From positions 44,102 to 108,101 of the forward strand of contig NW_013651698.1 in NCBI RefSeq assembly GCF_000499385.1: a stretch of DNA of 64,000 nucleotides. The letters run 5' to 3'. Source of the stretch: Eimeria necatrix. Lineage: Eukaryota; Apicomplexa; Conoidasida; Eucoccidiorida; Eimeriidae. The position numbers and the translations under genes were made by a program. Positions 11,909 to 23,055 of the stretch are shown one piece after another. The notes beneath the pieces are model-generated. The model worked only from the letters and a program-made list of their open reading frames with translations. It was not told where the DNA came from and searched no databases. Numbering within the stretch: position 1 is the stretch's first letter; each line of letters starts with the position of its first letter.

Positions 11909-13918
11909 TTACTCGCTGCTTTCCAAAGGAAAGTGGGGGTACTTTGCAATAATTTCCTGCGGGATGGGTCTGGCTGTCCGGTCCCTGTTGAGGAGGCTGC
12001 CTACTAAAGAAGCCCAGAAAGGCGACACCCCGTGTTCCTTTAGCTCGTCTTCAGGGTTCTTGAGGAAGGGAGGGGCTCTGGGGTTGGTTTTGGGGTCTAG
12101 GTTGGCGAGAAAAGGGGTAACATGTCTGGCTGTGGACATGCCGTAGGGTAGTAGTTTTGCATCTGTGAGAAGGATATAGCAGCTGAGACCCACAGACCAT
12201 GCATCATACCTGGGGTCGAGATTGACAGAGCCGTGCTTAATGGCGCAGGCTGCGTGGGAAGGCTCCATGTACATGGGGGTTAGCTTTTCTTCGCAGCTGC
12301 GCTTTTCGTTGGTCTTGCTGCTCATTCCAAAGTCCGCCAAATACACATCCCCGTTGTCGGCTATGAGCATGTTTTCAGGCTTGATGTCCCAGTGACACAT
12401 GCCCGCATCATGCAGCTTCGCCGTTGCTGCAATCAGCTCGCCACAAACGTATTCCTTGGCAGGAATGCCAAGCCGCGCCACTGGAATGCCAGAGGTGCTC
12501 CCATAAATCAGCAAAGCTGCATCTCCCAGCATTATTTCAGACAAGAGCACTTTGCCGAGGAACGCAAAGCCTCCGTGCACGTGAACTGCAGAGCCACCCG
12601 TCCCCAGAGATGCCTGGTACAGAGGTAGTGCCCAGTGGTTGCTGCTAGATATAGCCTTGGAAGACACCGCGGCCTGACCAGTGGTTCCTTTAGTGGCTTG
12701 GGCGGCGGCAGCGACGGTGTGCAGCGGGTCCAGCTCTTGTCGGAAAAGCTCTTCGAGGCCATCGGCGACACTGCGCAGCAGCTGAGGGGGCAAAGACGCA
12801 GCGCTGGGAACGGTGGAAGGCTCTTCTGCCAGTTGTTCGTACATGAGTTTCATTGCAAGTTCTTTCGAGCCCAAGACCGCGGCGTCCGCATCCCCCACAA
12901 TGCCCACAGCCAACACCATGCCCATTCCGCCCACGCCCAGCACACGCAGCTCCTTTACTGAACACTGAGGCAGCAGCACAGTGCCCGTGATGGGGTCCGT
13001 TATATTTGTCAAGATTATTTCGTCGGCCGCCCCTCCCCCGCTAATCTTGACCAGCGCAGCGTGGGCCACATCCTCCACAGGATGTCGTCCAGCTGTGCCT
13101 GCCACTTCTTTGTCTCTTGCCTTTGCATCCACATTCCGCTTCATTACTTGGACTACCTCTTGCTTTATTTGCTTCAAGATTTGCTCCCGCTGCTCAGCAG
13201 GCAGCTCTGCAGGCGCCTCCGGCAGCCGCGACCCAGCACCAGCAGCAGGCGCTGCAGCAGCAGGTGCAGCAGCAGCAGCACGGGGAGGCAGTACTGTCGC
13301 TGTGCGCAGCAAAGCACCCTTGCCTAGCACTCCTTGGGCCTGCATAGGAGCCGGAGCTTGCATTCGCAGCAGCCTCGCCTCTCCGGGCAGCGGCCGTGGC
13401 TGCGGCCGAGGCCCCAGGCCTGCCCCCAGGGGCCTTTCCATCCTCGCCAAAGGGGCCCCGGGTCTAACTAGTTGGGCTGCAGGGACTCCCATCGGAGGAG
13501 CAGGGGCTGCAGGCCTGATCAAACGGGCTGCAGGGGTCAGAGGCCTGGCTAGCTGGGCCACCTGAGCGCGGGGAAGCACGCGTGGGGCTGCTCGCAGGGG
13601 TGCGTGGCCGACAGCCATAGGCTTGGCAGGGACGGGCATTGGAGCTCGCTCCCTCAGTCTGCCATACATATCGCCCAGGAGCATGCGTTGCTGCTCAGCT
13701 CCACGCATCTGCTGCTGCTGCGGGGATACTGCTCCTGCAGGCATGCCCAGAGGGATTCCGCGCAGCCGGTTGAGGAATGAAGCTGCCTCAAAGGCCCCCT
13801 CATCCTGTATCTTTAAAGAAGGTGATGAAAAGAGAGACAAACTGCTGATGTCTCTTCGGTCCGTTTTAAAGCCGAACACCAGGGCGGGTGACACCGCGAA
13901 AAGGAGAGCCGACCGCAT
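11909..13918 (-). CDS. rhoptry kinase family protein (ROPK) 2, single exon
   Basis: This is a 669-residue intronless protein with signal peptide MRSALLFAVSPALVFG. Residues of about 60-240 are rich in Pro, Ala and Arg with repeated short motifs, a typical variable rhoptry-protein N-terminal extension. The kinase domain lies at about 325-660: glycine loop GVGGMGMV near 332, lysine in LAMKLM near 356, EIMLGDAALL, catalytic loop CHWDIKPEN near 511, DFG near 532, MEPSHA in place of APE and DAWSVG. The HRD arginine is Trp; Asp, Lys and Asn are intact. Unlike its right-hand neighbour, its activation segment and catalytic loop are close in wording to ROPK 1, which supports local duplication. Role in host-cell interaction is inferred from the family, not from this sequence. 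Confidence 0.9.
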   Translation of the reverse strand: MRSALLFAVSPALVFGFKTDRRDISSLSLFSSPSLKIQDEGAFEAASFLNRLRGIPLGMPAGAVSPQQQQMRGAEQQRMLLGDMYGRLRERAPMPVPAKPMAVGHAPLRAAPRVLPRAQVAQLARPLTPAARLIRPAAPAPPMGVPAAQLVRPGAPLARMERPLGAGLGPRPQPRPLPGEARLLRMQAPAPMQAQGVLGKGALLRTATVLPPRAAAAAPAAAAPAAGAGSRLPEAPAELPAEQREQILKQIKQEVVQVMKRNVDAKARDKEVAGTAGRHPVEDVAHAALVKISGGGAADEIILTNITDPITGTVLLPQCSVKELRVLGVGGMGMVLAVGIVGDADAAVLGSKELAMKLMYEQLAEEPSTVPSAASLPPQLLRSVADGLEELFRQELDPLHTVAAAAQATKGTTGQAAVSSKAISSSNHWALPLYQASLGTGGSAVHVHGGFAFLGKVLLSEIMLGDAALLIYGSTSGIPVARLGIPAKEYVCGELIAATAKLHDAGMCHWDIKPENMLIADNGDVYLADFGMSSKTNEKRSCEEKLTPMYMEPSHAACAIKHGSVNLDPRYDAWSVGLSCYILLTDAKLLPYGMSTARHVTPFLANLDPKTNPRAPPFLKNPEDELKEHGVSPFWASLVGSLLNRDRTARPIPQEIIAKYPHFPLESSE

Positions 13919-15715
13919 TTTGCTAGAACAACGCGGCCAGTAGAGAGGAGGGTAACAAACAAAACAACAGGTTCAAAAAGCCAATAAAACTGATGTATCA
14001 AGGAGCTCCAGCTGGGGAAAAACTGCCCAAAATGGCTCTCTTGAAACGACTGCGCTCAACGCAGAGAACAGATCGAGACTTAGCAGTTTCCGACGAGATC
14101 TACGTGGCCATATCTGTCGAGGTGCATTTGAGTGCAGCCTAAAAATAAGTTTTTTCAACGAGGAAAAATAAGTCACTAACAACGGCAGGAGTTCTCGACT
14201 TCGTGATGGCTGTCAGCCATGGCTGCAAGGTGGGCCAGGGGGTCAGACCAGCGAGGCACGGTAGCCGCAAGCCGTTATGCAGATTCACTCCCGTTTCATC
14301 CACGCCTGCGCAATATACTTGATTTATAAATGCAGACTAAATTTTAACAAACTTCATTTTGTTGAAGCCTTAAAAGTTGCATCGGCACATTCTGCTGCGA
14401 CAAATTGAACCGCTGCAGGACCGCTGGTCGCCAGCCGCCTGCTAGCAGGCTTCATTGTGTGCGTCCCACAAGTTGCAATCGAATTAAATGGTTTTAGTTT
14501 TTAAATGATTTATCAAAAAGTCTTTTAAGTTGCTGTCTGGCCTGTGTTTCGCACATCGAGTTAATACGTAGTACTCATGGTCCGAGTCGGGGTCACCTCG
14601 CAAAGCCGCTAGCGACCCACCCCTCCGGCGACACCAGTCGATGCCTTCCTCTCGAAACAGTCAAGCAATTATGTTACAATATCCCTTTTAAAGCTTTCAA
14701 AAATGAATTTCAAATAGTTTTTGCTACTGTGAGTTTCGTCTCAGTGTGATGTTACTGGTGGGTCACACAAGTGCGCCGACATTGAAACAGCGTCAACGGC
14801 GCCTCCGTTCTCCGCAAAACAGGCACTTATTGCCAACAAAAATGCTATTATGACTATTTGAGGGCTTGTCAAATTGGCCAGAGCTTGCGCCAGATGCAAC
14901 AATCGCAGACATGTCCACGCCAGTCTTGGATTGCAATCGAGTTATGAAGCAGGTGGCCAAGCTTCTGCAGAGCCAGGGTATTGCTACATTGTAGTGTTGT
15001 AATGCAAACACATGACACTATTGAATCTCTGGTGTGTCATCCTGACGGCTTCAGTTGTAAATGCATGCTCCCATTATTCCTCTTGTTTTATGAATGCAGC
15101 CGAGCACAACTAGCGGATAAGATTGCCAAATTTTTGAGCCGAACGAGATAACATTGCTAAATTCTTTAGCCGAACGAGAAGGTATGCTCGCTGGATCTGT
15201 CAGGTTACGTATTAAGTAACAAGATCGTTAGGGGGACTGGTAGATGGGAGTACTATAGAGCGAAAAAGCAACTGCACTTCAGTGCCTCTGGATAAATGAG
15301 GCGTTAAATATGCAGTCTGCAGTGTTGGTCTGGATTATTCCGTTTTGCAGAAAACAAATGCTTTCGCACACTGCCAGGCGCAGCGTTGAGACACCAAAAG
15401 TAGCGAGCTCTGCCTTTCCCAACTTGCAGTGAAAACAACCACCGCAGACTAAGGTGTCAATGAGGGATGGCAACAGTATTAACGTTGCACACACGCTGTC
15501 ACACACTTTGTTGAAGATTGATTCAAACAAGAAGGGTCTACGCACAAGCTATAAAATAACAGCGCGGTTCAATGGTGCCACCCTGCCCACACTCGCGATT
15601 ATTTCCTCCAGTCCAGCCTATCCCCAGCTCCATTAACACCACTGGCAATAAAAAACATTCCAAAGGCCAATCATCGTTAGTGACTTATTGCAGTGTACGC
15701 AGCAGGGAGCCTCCA
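13919..15715. other. intergenic stretch between ROPK 2 and ROPK 3
   Basis: It is 1,797 bp, almost the same length as the previous spacer (1,782 bp). The sequence is non-repetitive with only short open frames and no recognisable gene. The near-equal spacing fits tandem duplication of a gene-plus-spacer unit, although I see no obvious sequence identity between the two spacers by eye. Confidence 0.5.
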
Positions 15716-17548
15716 TTAATCCTGAAGAGCCTTTGCCACTCCCACCACACTAGATCTTTTATATTTGTCGCGGTCAAGCATCGTACCAACAGCATGGGCC
15801 AGCTTGGGTGAAACTCCCATGTCTAAAAGTTTGGTTGTGGGGTCTTCGTACGTTTCTCCCTTCACAAGACTTGTCAATTTGGCTCGTGCACTCCGATTAG
15901 TGGTATCCAAGGAGGCCAGTTTCTTCAGCAAATTCTCTCCGGGACCAATCTTGTAGGGCATTTGCCCCCCAGTTAAAAAGACATATAGCGTTGCCCCCAA
16001 TGCCCATGCATCATAGGATGCGCTTACGGGCAAGTAGCCATCGCGGATGGCGCAAGACGCAGTGGATGGGTCCATGAACAAAATGGTGCCATTGTAGCAT
16101 GCCCTACTTTCCCCTGACCTTCCCACCATCCCGAAGTCGCTCAACAGCGGCTTTCCGCTGGGAGAAATAAGTACATTTTCAGGCTTAAGGTCCATGTGGC
16201 ACTGACCTAACTCGTGCATTCTCGACACACTCATAATGAGATCCTTGCAAAGCAGCTCTCGGGCCTGCAGACTTGGCGCCAAATAGGGCTCGCCCTTGCC
16301 AGATGGCAAGCCCAGGGATAGTCCATCTCCCAGCATTATTTGGGAAAGAACCACTTTGCCGCCGATCATGTGACCTCCATGGTGCTGCGGCCCACGTCCT
16401 GGCGACCCTACGTAAGCCTCAAACAGCGGCAACGCCCAGCCGTTTTCATCTGCTACTTCTTTTGTGCTAACTTTGGCACCTTCTGGGAGGTTTTGAGTAG
16501 CCGCGAGGACTAGCCGCTTAACTGAACTTGTCTCGGACGCACATATATCTTCTATCATCTGCCTTGCGTGCTTCAGTTCAGCCGGCGAGGGCGATGGGTT
16601 CGGCACTGGGAAATATGTAACTTTTGCTGCTAGCTGCTTGACACCCAGAGCTGAAACAGCATTTTCGTTCAAAAGCTCCAGTTGTAGCACCAGACCAGCA
16701 CCCCCAACACCAAGCACCGGCCCAACTTTCGCGACGACGGAGTGAAAGGCCAAGTCCCCAGTTGCTATGTCCCTCATGCTTGTCAGTATTACTGTTCCAT
16801 CTTCAGTGTTCTCAGGACACATGGACTTCAGCGCTTTAAGCACACTCCGCTCTACATTTTGCTTGAATGACGACGACGGTCTGTTTTGGCTTTCGAGTTT
16901 AAGCACTCTAGTGTTGTGAGTAACAGCGTCAGCCACTTCCTTTTGCAGTGCCTCCGTCTGCTCTTTAGTCAAAGTTGGCGTGGCCTCCTTTTGCTGCGGC
17001 TGTGCCTCCTTGCCCTCAGAGGTTCCCGCGGAAGTTGAACTCAAACGAATAGCACCTGTTCGCCTCAGCCCTGGAGCCCCCGAGCCTTGGAAAGGAGGAA
17101 ATTGCTGCCTATGAGGAGGAGAGACAAGGCGTCGGGCGAAGACAGGCCTGTGGGCATCAGCAGATGGCGGCTCCAACAAACGCGACTGGGCTGCGAAATG
17201 CGGAGCGGCTGCTGCAGCGGCGCGCCGGGCCAGCCGGTTCTGCAGCACGGCATCGGCACTTGTCCTGCCCAGTTGGCTTGGCCAGGCATTGTTTCCATTT
17301 CTTTCAGCGCCTTCTGGAAGCCCACCAGCAGCATTACCTTGATTGATACGGCGCCCCAACTCACGAATCAGGCGGGCTCTGGGTGCTAACTGGCGCAGGC
17401 GGTCCATCTGCAGCAGAGCTTGCGGGCTCTTTTCCTCTAAGAGCGGCGCTGAGGCAAGATTTGCATCGTCGCTAAGCCGTGGATGCAGCTGCAAGCTGGA
17501 AACCAAGGCAGGCGCTGCTGCAGCAATCCAGAAAATTGCTGTCTTCAT
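15716..17548 (-). CDS. rhoptry kinase family protein (ROPK) 3, single exon
   Basis: The start at 17548 was chosen because it begins the signal peptide MKTAIFWIAAAAPALVSS; an in-frame upstream ATG at 17575 adds nine residues. The protein has about 610 residues and no introns. A Pro/Arg-rich N-terminal region is followed by a kinase domain from about 275: glycine loop GVGGAGLV near 283, lysine in LAAKVTYF near 307, QIMLGDGLSL, catalytic loop CHMDLKPEN near 451, DFG near 471, MDPSTA in place of APE and DAWALG. The HRD arginine is Met, while Asp, Lys and Asn are retained. Poly-amino-acid runs are almost absent, unlike ROPK 1. It is the oldest-looking member of the trio, judged only by its greater divergence. 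Confidence 0.9.
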   Translation of the reverse strand: MKTAIFWIAAAAPALVSSLQLHPRLSDDANLASAPLLEEKSPQALLQMDRLRQLAPRARLIRELGRRINQGNAAGGLPEGAERNGNNAWPSQLGRTSADAVLQNRLARRAAAAAAPHFAAQSRLLEPPSADAHRPVFARRLVSPPHRQQFPPFQGSGAPGLRRTGAIRLSSTSAGTSEGKEAQPQQKEATPTLTKEQTEALQKEVADAVTHNTRVLKLESQNRPSSSFKQNVERSVLKALKSMCPENTEDGTVILTSMRDIATGDLAFHSVVAKVGPVLGVGGAGLVLQLELLNENAVSALGVKQLAAKVTYFPVPNPSPSPAELKHARQMIEDICASETSSVKRLVLAATQNLPEGAKVSTKEVADENGWALPLFEAYVGSPGRGPQHHGGHMIGGKVVLSQIMLGDGLSLGLPSGKGEPYLAPSLQARELLCKDLIMSVSRMHELGQCHMDLKPENVLISPSGKPLLSDFGMVGRSGESRACYNGTILFMDPSTASCAIRDGYLPVSASYDAWALGATLYVFLTGGQMPYKIGPGENLLKKLASLDTTNRSARAKLTSLVKGETYEDPTTKLLDMGVSPKLAHAVGTMLDRDKYKRSSVVGVAKALQD

Positions 17549-19100
17549 CTTGAAAATGGGAAGAAGGACAGGCACATCAAAGGCCTTTGAGGATTACTAA
17601 AATATACAAATGTTTAGGGGCGTTTCAACCCCACTTAACAGCCAGCTCGGAGGGCAAATCAGTGGAGTTGCAGGGCGGTTGATCTCGATTTGCACACTCA
17701 AGAAGGACAACACGGGACAGTCATAGTTGCCTGAAGAACCCAGCCTTAAACCAATACCCTTTCCTTAATTTACGTTATTTGATCAATTCTTTTCAAAAGT
17801 AAACTTCGCAAAATATGCGTCAGCAAGCCCTTTCGCAGAAGGCGCGAAACTGAACCATCGCCGACGGACCACATTCTCCGGACCCCTCTGCGCCTGTCGG
17901 CTGCGGCCCGGATCCACTCGACAAACGTCCGCCTTTTTCCCCAATTACTAAGAATAAAATTGGAAACTTCAGTTGTTTGAAATTTTTTTAGCCCCTGAAA
18001 GTGGGAAATTGAGCTTGTTTTGGCCCAGGGGAACTTGATGGCCAGCCGTCGACACATCTCCGCACACAGACAGCGTCTCCTGTTCCCGACGTGCATTTTA
18101 GGATTAAATACGGAAGTAAAACTGTTATATTCAAGCCAAAAGAGGAAGGCCATTTGCTTAGTAAATCTTCGCTTGTTCACTTGCAAATAAGTGTGGGAGA
18201 ATAAACCCCTCTTGCCCAGTTTCACAGCTGAGAGCAACGAGACCTCATTTGTGGATAAGGAGTGTAGATCGCGGAGGCTTTTCTGGGGAATGCTAGCTGA
18301 TCAGAGGAAAGCTGTGGATGACATCTTTAGGCTATTACATATTTAGGTGCTGTAGGGGCTTTTGGGGGATGCAGCATGCTACGGAGTCCGTGTCACTCCA
18401 AATGCTTCCATTTGGACTAATATTGAGCGATGTAGGCTTTCATCCCTGTGCTGGAGGCTTAAGCAAAAGCCTTTCAAACAAATAATGTCTCACCGTTTCC
18501 TTTCACCTTTTCGGGCACTCTTTTGCTGCTATCAACTGGGAAAGGGGACGTAGCGCAGGAGCTCGAAAACAGAAATACGCCAACATCAACTTAGTGGCAG
18601 GGGAGAAAAGTAATCATTCAGGCAAACACAAATACAGGGGAAAAAGAAACAAATAGGGGAAGTGGATTACAATTTGCAGTTTAAAAAAACACAGGAGGTC
18701 AGGCGCAGACTAAACGGGCGAGCAGTGGAAAGAGAGAGTAATATGCAAAAGAACAAACAAAAGCAAGAGCAAACAAACAGCCAACCAGATGCGCCGGCAA
18801 ACAAAGAAATTGGCAAATAAACACAAAAGGAAAGCAAAGACTAGTGCAGAGAAATGTGCAAAAATAACGGTGAACCAGATAAAGTTGGCGCACTAGTGCA
18901 AACGAACAAAAGCAAGCAAAGAAGAAACGAACGAGGGGCTTGAGATATGTATGAACAGGCACTGAGACGAGCAAACAACAAGACCGAACGAAATAAGAGA
19001 CAAAACAAACAAATCAATCATAAATGATATATCAGATGATAAAAAAGGGTTCAAGCAAATCCAAGCCTCTGCCAATATCTGCTCAGCGGTTGAGAAGAAG
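17549..19100. other. repeat-poor intergenic stretch upstream of ROPK 3
   Basis: The left end should hold the ROPK 3 promoter. A purine-rich, A-rich stretch lies at about 18600-19020 on the plus strand. Open frames are short and none is convincing. CAG/CTG repeats begin again at about 19125. Confidence 0.5.
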
Positions 19101-20421
19101 GCAAAGTTTCCACGTTCACTTGACGGCAGCAGCAGTAGCTTTTGCTGCTACTGTTGCTGGTGATGCGGCGGCTACAGCAGCAGCAGCAGCGACTGTAGAA
19201 TCAACAAACGACCAGCAACAGCTGCAGCCGTTGCTGACCCCACGCACACCAGAAAGTGGGAAGCTGATATTTGCTGCTTGTGCTGCGAGTGAAGCCAATG
19301 CTGCTACAGTTGTTGTTAGTGCTGCTGCTGTTACTGCTACTGCTGCAGTTGGTGCTGCGGCTGCTGCTTTCTTTGCATCAAGAAAGCGAAAACTCGCCTG
19401 AGTTCCGCGCACGCCTTAGCTGACGCAGCAGCAGCTGCTGCTCGAACGCCAGCAGCAGCGCAGCAGTGGCGAGAGCAACAAAGCTGCTGCCAAGCAGCAG
19501 CCTACTTGGGCTCTAAGCCCCTAGTCTTGAATCTTAGAGTGTGAGCTTTCGACTCACAACAGATCTGAGTGGTGAATTTGTTTTGTGTCTATTTGGAATG
19601 CCAGCTTGAAGGAAAACAAGACAGCATTTGGGCAAAAGGTCGCAAATGCAAGAAAGCCGTAACTGGCACCTTCCTTGCCGTATTTAAAAGCTTTTGACAG
19701 AGAAAAGGCAAAGATGCAACAGACAATACAACAGTCTCTTAGACCGCTGCAGCAGCTTCTGCAACAAGCGCAGCCGCTTCATGCGCAGCCAAACCTGAAC
19801 CAGGTGCAGCAATCAGCGGTAGCTGCTGCTGCTGTATCAACTGCAGGAACTGCGGCAGCAACACCTGCAAAAAGTGCATCAGCACCTCAGCAGCTACGAA
19901 AATGTGTAAAGCACCGGCTGTCGATCCCGCAGCAGCAGCAGCAGCACAAGCCCTGCTGCTGCTACTGGTTTCAAACCAGAAAAGGTGTTGCGCTGCTGGT
20001 AGCAACAGCCATGGCAACGCGAGGATTGGGGTGTCACTGCACCTTTTCAAAATATAATAGCATCAGATTCCCCCAATTTGTTAGAGTGCCTCTACCTTTT
20101 GAGTGCAGCTAACTCTTCCTAGCGAAATTGTATTTGGGAATAATGGCAACAACAGTAGACTTCGGCAGCTCCTTAGAGCTGCAAAGGATTCAGCAGCAGC
20201 GACAGCAACTGTTATAGCAGCAGCAGCAGATCGCTGGGTCTATTCTGCTGCACCTCCGCAGAAAGCAGCTTGCCCTGATAAAGCAGCAACGAGGTCCTCT
20301 GCTGCAGCTGCTGCTTGCCCTACCCGCAACTCAAACAGGAGCTAGGCCACCGTTACTGCAGCAGCTGCAGCAGCAACTGCAGCAGCAGCTGTAGCAGCAG
20401 CAGCAGCAACCGCAGCAGCTG
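19101..20421. other. start of CAG-rich block, no gene recognised
   Basis: Open frames of 100-145 codons exist on both strands (for example 19024-19401 and 19675-20112 plus, 19739-20050 minus), but their content is mostly Ala, Gln or Leu runs from CAG-type repeats. Mixed-composition stretches in between could be exons of an unknown gene; I cannot decide the strand. Confidence 0.4.
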
Positions 20422-21617
20422 CTAGGCTTCCGCTTGGTAGTCATAGTCCGCCCGCGGTTCGTCGTCTTCGTCTGCCTGCACAGTGCTTCTGAGGAGCGTG
20501 CCTAAGTTGATAATTGAATTTTCGTTTGAGATGTTTAAAGGATAAAAAGAAACAAGTCCGAATTCCTCCAAGACAGAAGCAAAGGCTCGGTGAAGATCAC
20601 GGAAGTTCGCAGGCATGTTATCCTGAGCACAGCAGCAGCAGCAACAGCCGCAGCAGCAGCAGCACATCCAGAGGCGAAGGGAGCAGCACTACGCCTGCGC
20701 TTCAAGCACAAGCAGCAGCAGCAGCAGCAGCAGCATCAGCAGCAGCAGCAGCTGCAGCGTACATCCAGTTCTTCCACTATTTGTTGCACGTCCTTTGAAA
20801 GCAGTTGTTCGACAACAATATCTTCTTCCGTTTCATCTGGGCCCGCGTCGTCCACCCGTACAGCGAAAGCTGAGGTGTCTATACACCTGCCGGCCCACTG
20901 GGCGCCCGCCGTGTCGGCTTCGTCTTCATCACTTTCGTCGCTTTCTTCTTCTTCGCTGTCCTCTTCCTCTTCGCGGTCGTTTGCTGCAGCAGCAGCTGCT
21001 GCTGCAGCAGCGCCTCTGGGTCTGTGGCTGCGTCTTGGCCCGCGCTTGCTGCTGCTCTCCCGGGTGGTGATGTTCAGCTTGCTGACCAAGTCGCACTTGG
21101 TCAAAATGTTGACGTGGGGAAGTTCGAAGAAAAGCATTGCGTTGAGAGCCAGCAGCGAGCCGCTGATGGACTTGGCCGCGTCCGTGAAGAAGTTCACGTC
21201 CAGACAATAAGCCACGCAAAATCTGAATCCTTGTTTTTCCAAGTAGTTGAAAATGAATCGAAAAGAGTCGAGGTGTACGAACAGCTCGATTTGCCCGGGC
21301 AAGTCGAACAGCAGCAAGTCGTCTTCGCACAACTCCAGCAACTTCTCCTCCAGCCACTCCTTGTGCTGCTCCAAGTACTCAATGCAGAACACCAGCGAGC
21401 CGTTCGGGCCCAGCTGCAGCTCCTCTGCTGCGTCATCTGCTGTTATTAATTCTCTTATGTCCACCAGAGGCTCGTAAGGCATGTACTCAGCAGCAGGGTC
21501 CAGGTTCACGCAGGCCACGCGGTGTCTAGACACCTCGTACTGCTGCTGCAGGTGGTGACACAAAGTGCTCTTCCCGCTCCCCGCCGGGCCCATTAAAAGC
21601 ACTCCGTTGCGAACCAT
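20422..21617 (-). CDS. GPN3: GPN-loop GTPase 3, two exons
   Basis: GPN3 is a cytosolic GTPase of the GPN family, which works with GPN1 in assembly and nuclear import of RNA polymerase II. Exon 1 is 21617-20763 (285 codons) and exon 2 is 20622-20422 (66 codons plus stop). The intron is a CAG/CTG array with GT and AG at its ends, and phase is kept. The total is about 351 residues, longer than the usual 280 or so. P-loop GPAGSGKST lies at residues 10-18, the family-defining LGPNGSLVF near 70, DLPGQIELF near 97 and TKCDLVS near 150. The C-terminal exon gives GLVSFYPLNISNE, typical of GPN3. An acidic Glu/Asp/Ser-rich insertion with a poly-Ala run after the TKCD motif explains the extra length. An upstream in-frame ATG at 22034 exists but precedes only repeat-like sequence. 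Confidence 0.92.
20874..20887. repeat. GGTGT-N4-ACACC element inside GPN3 exon 1
   Basis: The sequence is GGTGTCTATACACC. It lies in coding sequence (…RCIDTSA…), so it is constrained by protein sequence there and may be coincidental at this site. Confidence 0.6.
21521..21534. repeat. perfect palindrome GGTGTCTAGACACC inside GPN3 exon 1
   Basis: It is a perfect 14-bp palindrome in the coding region just after the P-loop (YEVSRHR). It is the second GGTGT-N4-ACACC element in this gene. Confidence 0.6.
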
Positions 21618-22063
21618 TTTGCTGCTTCTCAGCCTCTGCTGCTTTGCTGCAGCTGGCTGCGGCTCCCTGCTGCTGCTTCCGACGCTGCAGCAGCCAGAGA
21701 TGCTGCTGGCGATGCAGCTCCTGCTGCCACTGCTGCTGCTCTTCCCGCTGCTGGCGGCGCTGCTGCAGCGGAATTTGCTTCCTGCAGCCTCTATTGCAGG
21801 TCTTGCTTCTTGAGCATGAAGTTCGGGCTGCGTGCATGCAAGTCTTCTGCAGAAACTGCTGCAGTTCTTGCTGCTGCGCTGCAGTTCTTGCTGCTGCAGC
21901 GTTTGCTGCAGCAGCTGCGCCCGCTGCAGATGCTGCGGCTGGCAGGGCTCTTGGTGTCGTTTCACTGCCAATCTGAGGGCCTCCAGAAGCCACGCATACA
22001 AGTGAGGCTCCGCAGCAGCGGCGGTGACCTTCACTGCTGCTGCTCCTTCTGCTGCTGCTCCTG

Positions 22064-22094
<31 letters not shown>

Positions 22095-22387
22095 CTCTGC
22101 TGATTGTTTAGTTGAGGCGGCTGCAGATACCGCCGCTTCTGTCTCGGGATGCTTGCCTTCTAAGAAACTGCAGTGTCACTTCCTCGGGAGTTTCTGTGCT
22201 GCTGCCTTCGCCGCTGCTGCTGCTGTTGCTGCTGCTGGAGGCTCGGGAAGCACGCAGTGGTCAAAGGCAGGTATTTGTGTGTCTGGAAAACATATTTAAA
22301 AGCAGAGTTGAGATTAATACGAAGGAGAAAAGATATAATTGGAAGTTAAGGGTCACTTGCTGAGAGAAGGCCCTGGAAAGCCCCGTT

Positions 22388-22422
<35 letters not shown>

Positions 22423-22450
22423 GCAGTAGTTGTACACTGAGGCTTTGTTT
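21618..22450 (-). other. unresolved exon-like stretches upstream of GPN3
   Basis: Two mixed-composition pieces stand out on the minus strand: AEPHLYAWLLEALRLAVKR at about 22015-21955 and IPAFDHCVLPEPPAA at about 22275-22230, the second just after a TTTTCCAG acceptor. They could be exons of a small gene or an extended 5' part of GPN3, but I cannot join them in phase and do not recognise them. The rest is CAG/CTG repeat. Confidence 0.25.
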
Positions 22451-22540
22451 TGCGGCATTTACACCTCAGCCTTAGTTGGTTTCTGGGGATTTTGTTGGCT
22501 CAAGTGGTTTTCTTCCTTCCGCGGTGGGTCTTGTGGGGGG

Positions 22541-23055
22541 CCCGTAAACCCTAAACCCTAAACCCTAAGCCCTATGTCCTCGGCCCGCGAAGAACTCCTA
22601 GATCTTTGCCTCACCACTTTCTACTTTTAATTAAAGACATATTCAAATTATATTACGGCGTTTGAGGCAGCAGCAGCAGCGGCAGCTGCTTGTTTTTCAG
22701 CGCTCTTGCTCAGCCCCCACACGCATGCGCCAAACCCTAAACCCCAAACCCTAAACCCTCGCACCTAGTCCACCGTGACTAACACATCTGTTGGCTGCGG
22801 AGGCCACGAGCGCTGTGGGCGTCAGTGTGGGCTGCTGGGGGCCTTGGACCGGGAGCAGGGCCAGAAGGAGGGTTTAGGGCTTAGGGTTTAGGGTTTAGGG
22901 TTTAGGGCTTTCCTGTTGAGAGCTTCCCTTGGGTTCAGGTTTATCCTGGGTCTCGGAGCTAGCGGCTTTGTGCATGTGTGGCTTCTGCGTGGCCTGCACA
23001 GGGCGATTCTGCTACCTAGGGTTTACCTAGGGTTTAGGGTTTAGGGTTTGCTGCG
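22541..23055. repeat. telomere-like units upstream of eIF3d
   Basis: Short groups of CCCTAAA (22546-22570, 22733-22760) and TTTAGGG (22866-22910, 23018-23050) are separated by unique sequence. They lie directly 5' of the eIF3d start codon and probably include its 5' UTR or an upstream intron. Confidence 0.85.
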
